Of a DNA stretch of 64,000 bases, positions 61,550 through 64,000 are shown piece by piece. The DNA is from Comamonas testosteroni (GTDB taxonomy: Bacteria; Pseudomonadota; Gammaproteobacteria; Burkholderiales; Burkholderiaceae_C). The position numbers were made by a program, and so were the translations under genes. The first letter of the stretch is position 1. Each line of letters begins with the position of its first letter. The stretch spans positions 5,766,001 through 5,830,000 of the forward strand of contig NZ_CP043568.1 in the NCBI RefSeq assembly GCF_014076415.1, read 5' to 3'. The notes under the pieces were generated by a model. It had not been told where the DNA came from, did not search any database, and saw nothing but the letters and a program-made list of their open reading frames with translations.

Positions 61550-62446
61550 TCAATCCGGCTTGGGGCGCAGTACCAGCCATAGTGACAGCGCAATCAGCCC
61601 GCCCCCCATGGCATGAGCGACGGTCAAGGACTCATCGAGCAGGGCCCAACCCCAGAGCACTGCAAACACGGGCACGATAAAGGTCACGGTCAGCGCCTTT
61701 TGCGGGCCTTCATCGGCAATCAGCCGGAAATACAGCACATAGGCCAGAGCCGTGCTCAGCAAGCCCAGCAGCGCCACATTGCCCCATGCCAGCAGAGGAG
61801 CGGCCTGGAGCCTGGCCAGCATGCCGGGCTCCAGTGCCATGTCGATGAGCAGCGCCGGCGTCAGTACCATCAGCGCACCGAGCTGGCTGATGAAAACGGC
61901 GGCGCGCGTGTCCACGGTCGCATTGGCACCGGCCAGCCTGAGCGTCAGATAGCTGGAAAACGCATAGCAGACCGTGGCCACAAAACAGGCCGCCATACCA
62001 CCCAGCACGGCACTGCTGAGATCCAGCGGCCCGGCCTGGGCCAGCACCGCCACGCCGCCAATCCCGAGCAGCACGGCAGCCACACGCGCGGGCGTAATCG
62101 CCTCGGCAAACACCAGCGCCCCCACCACGGTAGCAACCAGTGGCGTGGTGGCATTGAAGATGGCGCTATAGCCCGATGGCAGCACCTGGGCCGCCAGCGC
62201 GTACATGAGAAAGGGGATGCCGGAATTGATGACGCCCAGCCCCAGCAAGGGCCAAAGATAGCGTCCCGGCCTGGGCCGGTAGCCCATGGCAAACAACGCT
62301 GCGCCAAGGCCCAGCGCTGAAAACAGGCCGCGTCCCACGGCCGTGGGCACGGCCCCCAGATGGGGTACGGCCACGCGCATGAATAAAAAACTGCCGCCCC
62401 AGAGGGCGGCCAGTGTCATGAGTCGGATCAGGCTGGCAACAGACAT
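61550..62446 (-). CDS. DMT-family (EamA) transporter
   Basis: A 298-residue inner-membrane exporter of the drug/metabolite family with ten helices in two EamA repeats: LAALWGGSFLFMRVAVPHLG opens the first, and a second ends about residue 290. Typical motifs are SGIPFLMYALAAQVLPSG and YVLYFRLIADEGPQKA. Members export amino acids, purines and similar small molecules. The start may be the ATG at 62446 or 62455. Monocistronic and convergent with LysR 5. Confidence 0.88.
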   Translation of the reverse strand: MSVASLIRLMTLAALWGGSFLFMRVAVPHLGAVPTAVGRGLFSALGLGAALFAMGYRPRPGRYLWPLLGLGVINSGIPFLMYALAAQVLPSGYSAIFNATTPLVATVVGALVFAEAITPARVAAVLLGIGGVAVLAQAGPLDLSSAVLGGMAACFVATVCYAFSSYLTLRLAGANATVDTRAAVFISQLGALMVLTPALLIDMALEPGMLARLQAAPLLAWGNVALLGLLSTALAYVLYFRLIADEGPQKALTVTFIVPVFAVLWGWALLDESLTVAHAMGGGLIALSLWLVLRPKPD

Positions 62447-62504
62447 ACAGGGCATTGTGCACAGCCCCGGCCTGCACGCCTGTGACAACTGCCGAAGGCC
62501 AATA

Positions 62505-63062
62505 TCAGTGAATCTGCACCAGCACATCGTCCAGCGTGGCACCGGCCTCTTCGGGCACCGGGCGCGTCAGCTGCGGCACCTTGTAGATGCTGGCATCGGC
62601 ATGAATGAGGCCTATGTCATAGCGCTGGCCGGCCAGATAATCACCCACCGACTCCAGCACGATGGGGCTGCGATGCAGATGCTCGGTGGCCTTGAGCTCA
62701 TCGAGCGAGAGCCAGACGCTGCGCACGATGCCGTCGTCCAGACGGCGCTGGGCATGGTGCACGCCCAGATCGCCCGTGAAGGCAAAGCGCAGATAGGTAA
62801 TGTCCGAGCCCGTGCGCGTGCGCACAAAACGGTTCATGTAGATGCCGACCAGGGCCGTGGGCGTGAAACTGTAGGCTGTCTCCTCCATGACTTCGCGCAC
62901 ACAGGCATCGACAGGGCTTTCGGAAGGGTCGAGATGACCGGCCGGCGTGTTCAGACGCAGTCCATCCGCCGTTTGTTCTTCCACCAGCAAAAAACGGCCA
63001 TCGCGTTCGATGATGGCCGAGACAGTCACATTGGGTTTCCAGCGATTGGGCATGGCCGGCAT
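62505..63062 (-). CDS. Nudix hydrolase
   Basis: A 185-residue pyrophosphohydrolase. The Nudix box is at about residues 42-64: GHLDPSESPVDACVREVMEE followed by Thr, matching G-x5-E-x7-RE-U-x-EE. The N-terminal VTVSAIIERDGRFLLVEEQT is typical of NudJ (phosphatase NudJ/YmfB-like) members. It may hydrolyse thiamine pyrophosphate or nucleoside phosphates. Start at the ATG at 63062; 63053 is the alternative. Confidence 0.9.
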   Translation of the reverse strand: MPAMPNRWKPNVTVSAIIERDGRFLLVEEQTADGLRLNTPAGHLDPSESPVDACVREVMEETAYSFTPTALVGIYMNRFVRTRTGSDITYLRFAFTGDLGVHHAQRRLDDGIVRSVWLSLDELKATEHLHRSPIVLESVGDYLAGQRYDIGLIHADASIYKVPQLTRPVPEEAGATLDDVLVQIH

Positions 63063-63088
63063 TATCCTTGTCCCGAACCGACGATGTG

Positions 63089-63601
63089 TCAGATAAATCC
63101 CACCATATAGAGCGCTCCTTCGCCGTAACTGGCCAAATGTTGCTGCTGCGCAGCATTTGTCACGGATTCGACCACATAGCCTTGACGCTCCCAGTAAAGC
63201 CGTGATCCCTGCACCGAAACCAGTGCCGTGCGCTGCACACCGCGCGCTCTGGCCTGCGCCTTCAGGGCCTGCACCATGCGCCGCGCCAGGCCCTGACCGG
63301 CCGCAGCCTCGGACACGGCCATATCGTGCAGATAGAGCACGCTGGCGTCGTCATATTCGGCAAAGTCGCCATTGAGCGGCGTGATGGCTCCGGGGCGCGA
63401 CCAGTAGGCCGCCAGATAGGCCACCAGCTCGCCCCCTTGCTCGGCCGCCCAGGAACAATGCCCGGCGGTGCGCAAACGGCGCACAAACACCTCGCGCGGC
63501 TCGGCAAAGTCCGCGCCATAGCAATGCTGCTGTATGTGCATCACGGCATCCACATCGTCCGCGCCCAGCGCGCGCAGCAGGATTGGCATCGATCCGGACA
63601 T
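63089..63601 (-). CDS. GNAT-family N-acetyltransferase
   Basis: A 170-residue acetyl-CoA-dependent transferase. The acetyl-CoA site is in VSEAAAGQGLARRMVQALKA (Q-x2-G-x-A/G motif) and the C-terminal ALVSVQGSRLYWERQGYVV completes the fold. The substrate is unknown. The start is the ATG at 63601, not the TTG just before. It lies 27 bp after the Nudix gene start, on the same strand, so the two are probably co-transcribed. Confidence 0.88.
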   Translation of the reverse strand: MSGSMPILLRALGADDVDAVMHIQQHCYGADFAEPREVFVRRLRTAGHCSWAAEQGGELVAYLAAYWSRPGAITPLNGDFAEYDDASVLYLHDMAVSEAAAGQGLARRMVQALKAQARARGVQRTALVSVQGSRLYWERQGYVVESVTNAAQQQHLASYGEGALYMVGFI

Positions 63602-63798
63602 CAAATACTCTCAAATCAATAGCTGTCAACGATTACCAGTCAATGGCTGGCTACCAGTTTCAATCAAACTCAGGCACATAGCTTAGCAAGCCGTTCATCT
63701 CGCATCAGTGTGTAGGCGCTATCGCAATAGTAATGATTCTCAATTGGAAATTCGTATCGACCCTCCCTACCATTCATACATCGCTCAGGGAGAAACAG
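63602..63798. other. Divergent gap before the DUF2061 gene
   Basis: Holds promoters of the GNAT gene and the DUF2061 gene, an AATAGCTGTCAACGATTACCA copy of the dispersed repeat (63616-63636) and a Fur box at 63729-63747. Confidence 0.5.
63729..63747. promoter_or_regulatory. Fur box
   Basis: AGTAATGATTCTCAATTGG; on the other strand the core is TGAGAATCATTA, which matches 12 consecutive bases of the classical Fur consensus and about 13 of 19 overall. It is centred some 60 bp before the DUF2061 start. Confidence 0.65.
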
Positions 63799-64000
63799 AT
63801 GACACGCTTGATCAAGACATTGCGCCAGAACCAGCTCACGCTGACCAAGACCGCCAGCTACTACGTGATCCACATCACCGTGGCCGCCTGCGTCGCCTAT
63901 GCCGTGACCGGCAATCTGATTGCCTCGCTGACGCTGAGCCTGCTGGAGCCCACAGTCCAGGCCTTTGCCTTCTTCTTCCATGAAAAAGTCTGGGAGCGCC
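63799..64000 (+). CDS. DUF2061 membrane protein, 3' truncated by the window
   Basis: The frame opens at an ATG with AGGGAGAAACAG just before it and runs off the window end after 67 codons. The product starts MTRLIKTLRQNQLTLTK, followed by a hydrophobic stretch with YYVIHITVAACVAYAVTG and NLIASLTLSLLEPTVQA, which is the DUF2061 pattern of two membrane helices. Function unknown. The Fur box upstream suggests it, or the operon it begins, is iron-regulated. Confidence 0.75.
   Translation, partial: MTRLIKTLRQNQLTLTKTASYYVIHITVAACVAYAVTGNLIASLTLSLLEPTVQAFAFFFHEKVWER

Noticed and set aside
62480-62486. TGTGACA near the DMT gene as an ECF41 site
   Set aside because: The required TTAGACG partner is missing at the right spacing.
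1-64000. CRISPR arrays, tRNA or rRNA genes, transposase genes
   Set aside because: No regular direct repeats with spacers, cloverleaf-like gaps or transposase motifs were seen.

Overview
The window is a gene-dense, high-GC chromosomal segment of a beta-proteobacterium, most likely a Comamonas or close Comamonadaceae relative. This rests on the fur/bamE/dapB/exbBD order, the hpf-ptsN-hprK block, four Bug-type solute receptors of the tripartite tricarboxylate family, five LysR regulators and dispersed intergenic repeats of a type familiar from that family. The assignment comes from recognising the proteins, not from a database search. I see no tRNA, rRNA, CRISPR array, insertion sequence or prophage. 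Most long overlapping frames are antisense shadows produced by high GC.

Layout. 1-9.8 kb is core: exbD, exbB, dapB and bamE (minus), fur (plus), an exported DUF1800/DUF1501 pair, then hprK, ptsN and hpf (minus) and purC (plus). 9.9-19.6 kb is accessory metabolism: slyD; a split AtuA-type protein with a Bug receptor and a divergent LysR; a pirin; a glutathione transferase; a second Bug receptor with a convergent LysR; and a lone periplasmic anion-binding lipoprotein. 19.6-28.7 kb holds single genes: DUF1439 lipoprotein, DUF924, acyltransferase, sterol-desaturase-like hydroxylase, amino-acid-binding protein, DTW-domain tRNA enzyme, lipoprotein, methyltransferase, VOC protein and flavin reductase.

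28.9-37.4 kb contains an unrecognised protein translationally overlapped with a PAS histidine kinase, an 880-bp non-coding zone with two inverted copies of a 200-bp structured element, an oxidoreductase/HxlR divergent pair, and a pirin plus two tandem isochorismatase-like hydrolases opposite a LysR gene. 37.4-49 kb has glutathione peroxidase, a class A penicillin-binding protein, a PutP-type symporter, a secreted barnase-like RNase with its barstar-like inhibitor, a TerC-family protein, a NarL-type two-component pair whose kinase core is a paralogue of the PAS kinase at 29.8 kb, a leucine-rich hypothetical protein and mnmA.

49-55.7 kb is a probable citrate or tricarballylate utilisation locus: LysR, GntP-family permease, TcuA, TcuB and a Bug receptor. 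55.8-57.6 kb is an ECF41-type sigma factor with its usual carboxymuconolactone-decarboxylase partner; both genes carry the same TGTCACA-N16-CGTCTAA promoter. 57.6-61.5 kb joins a gamma-glutamyltransferase and a Bug receptor opposite a LysR gene. The window closes with a DMT transporter, a Nudix hydrolase, a GNAT acetyltransferase and the start of a DUF2061 membrane protein behind a good Fur box.
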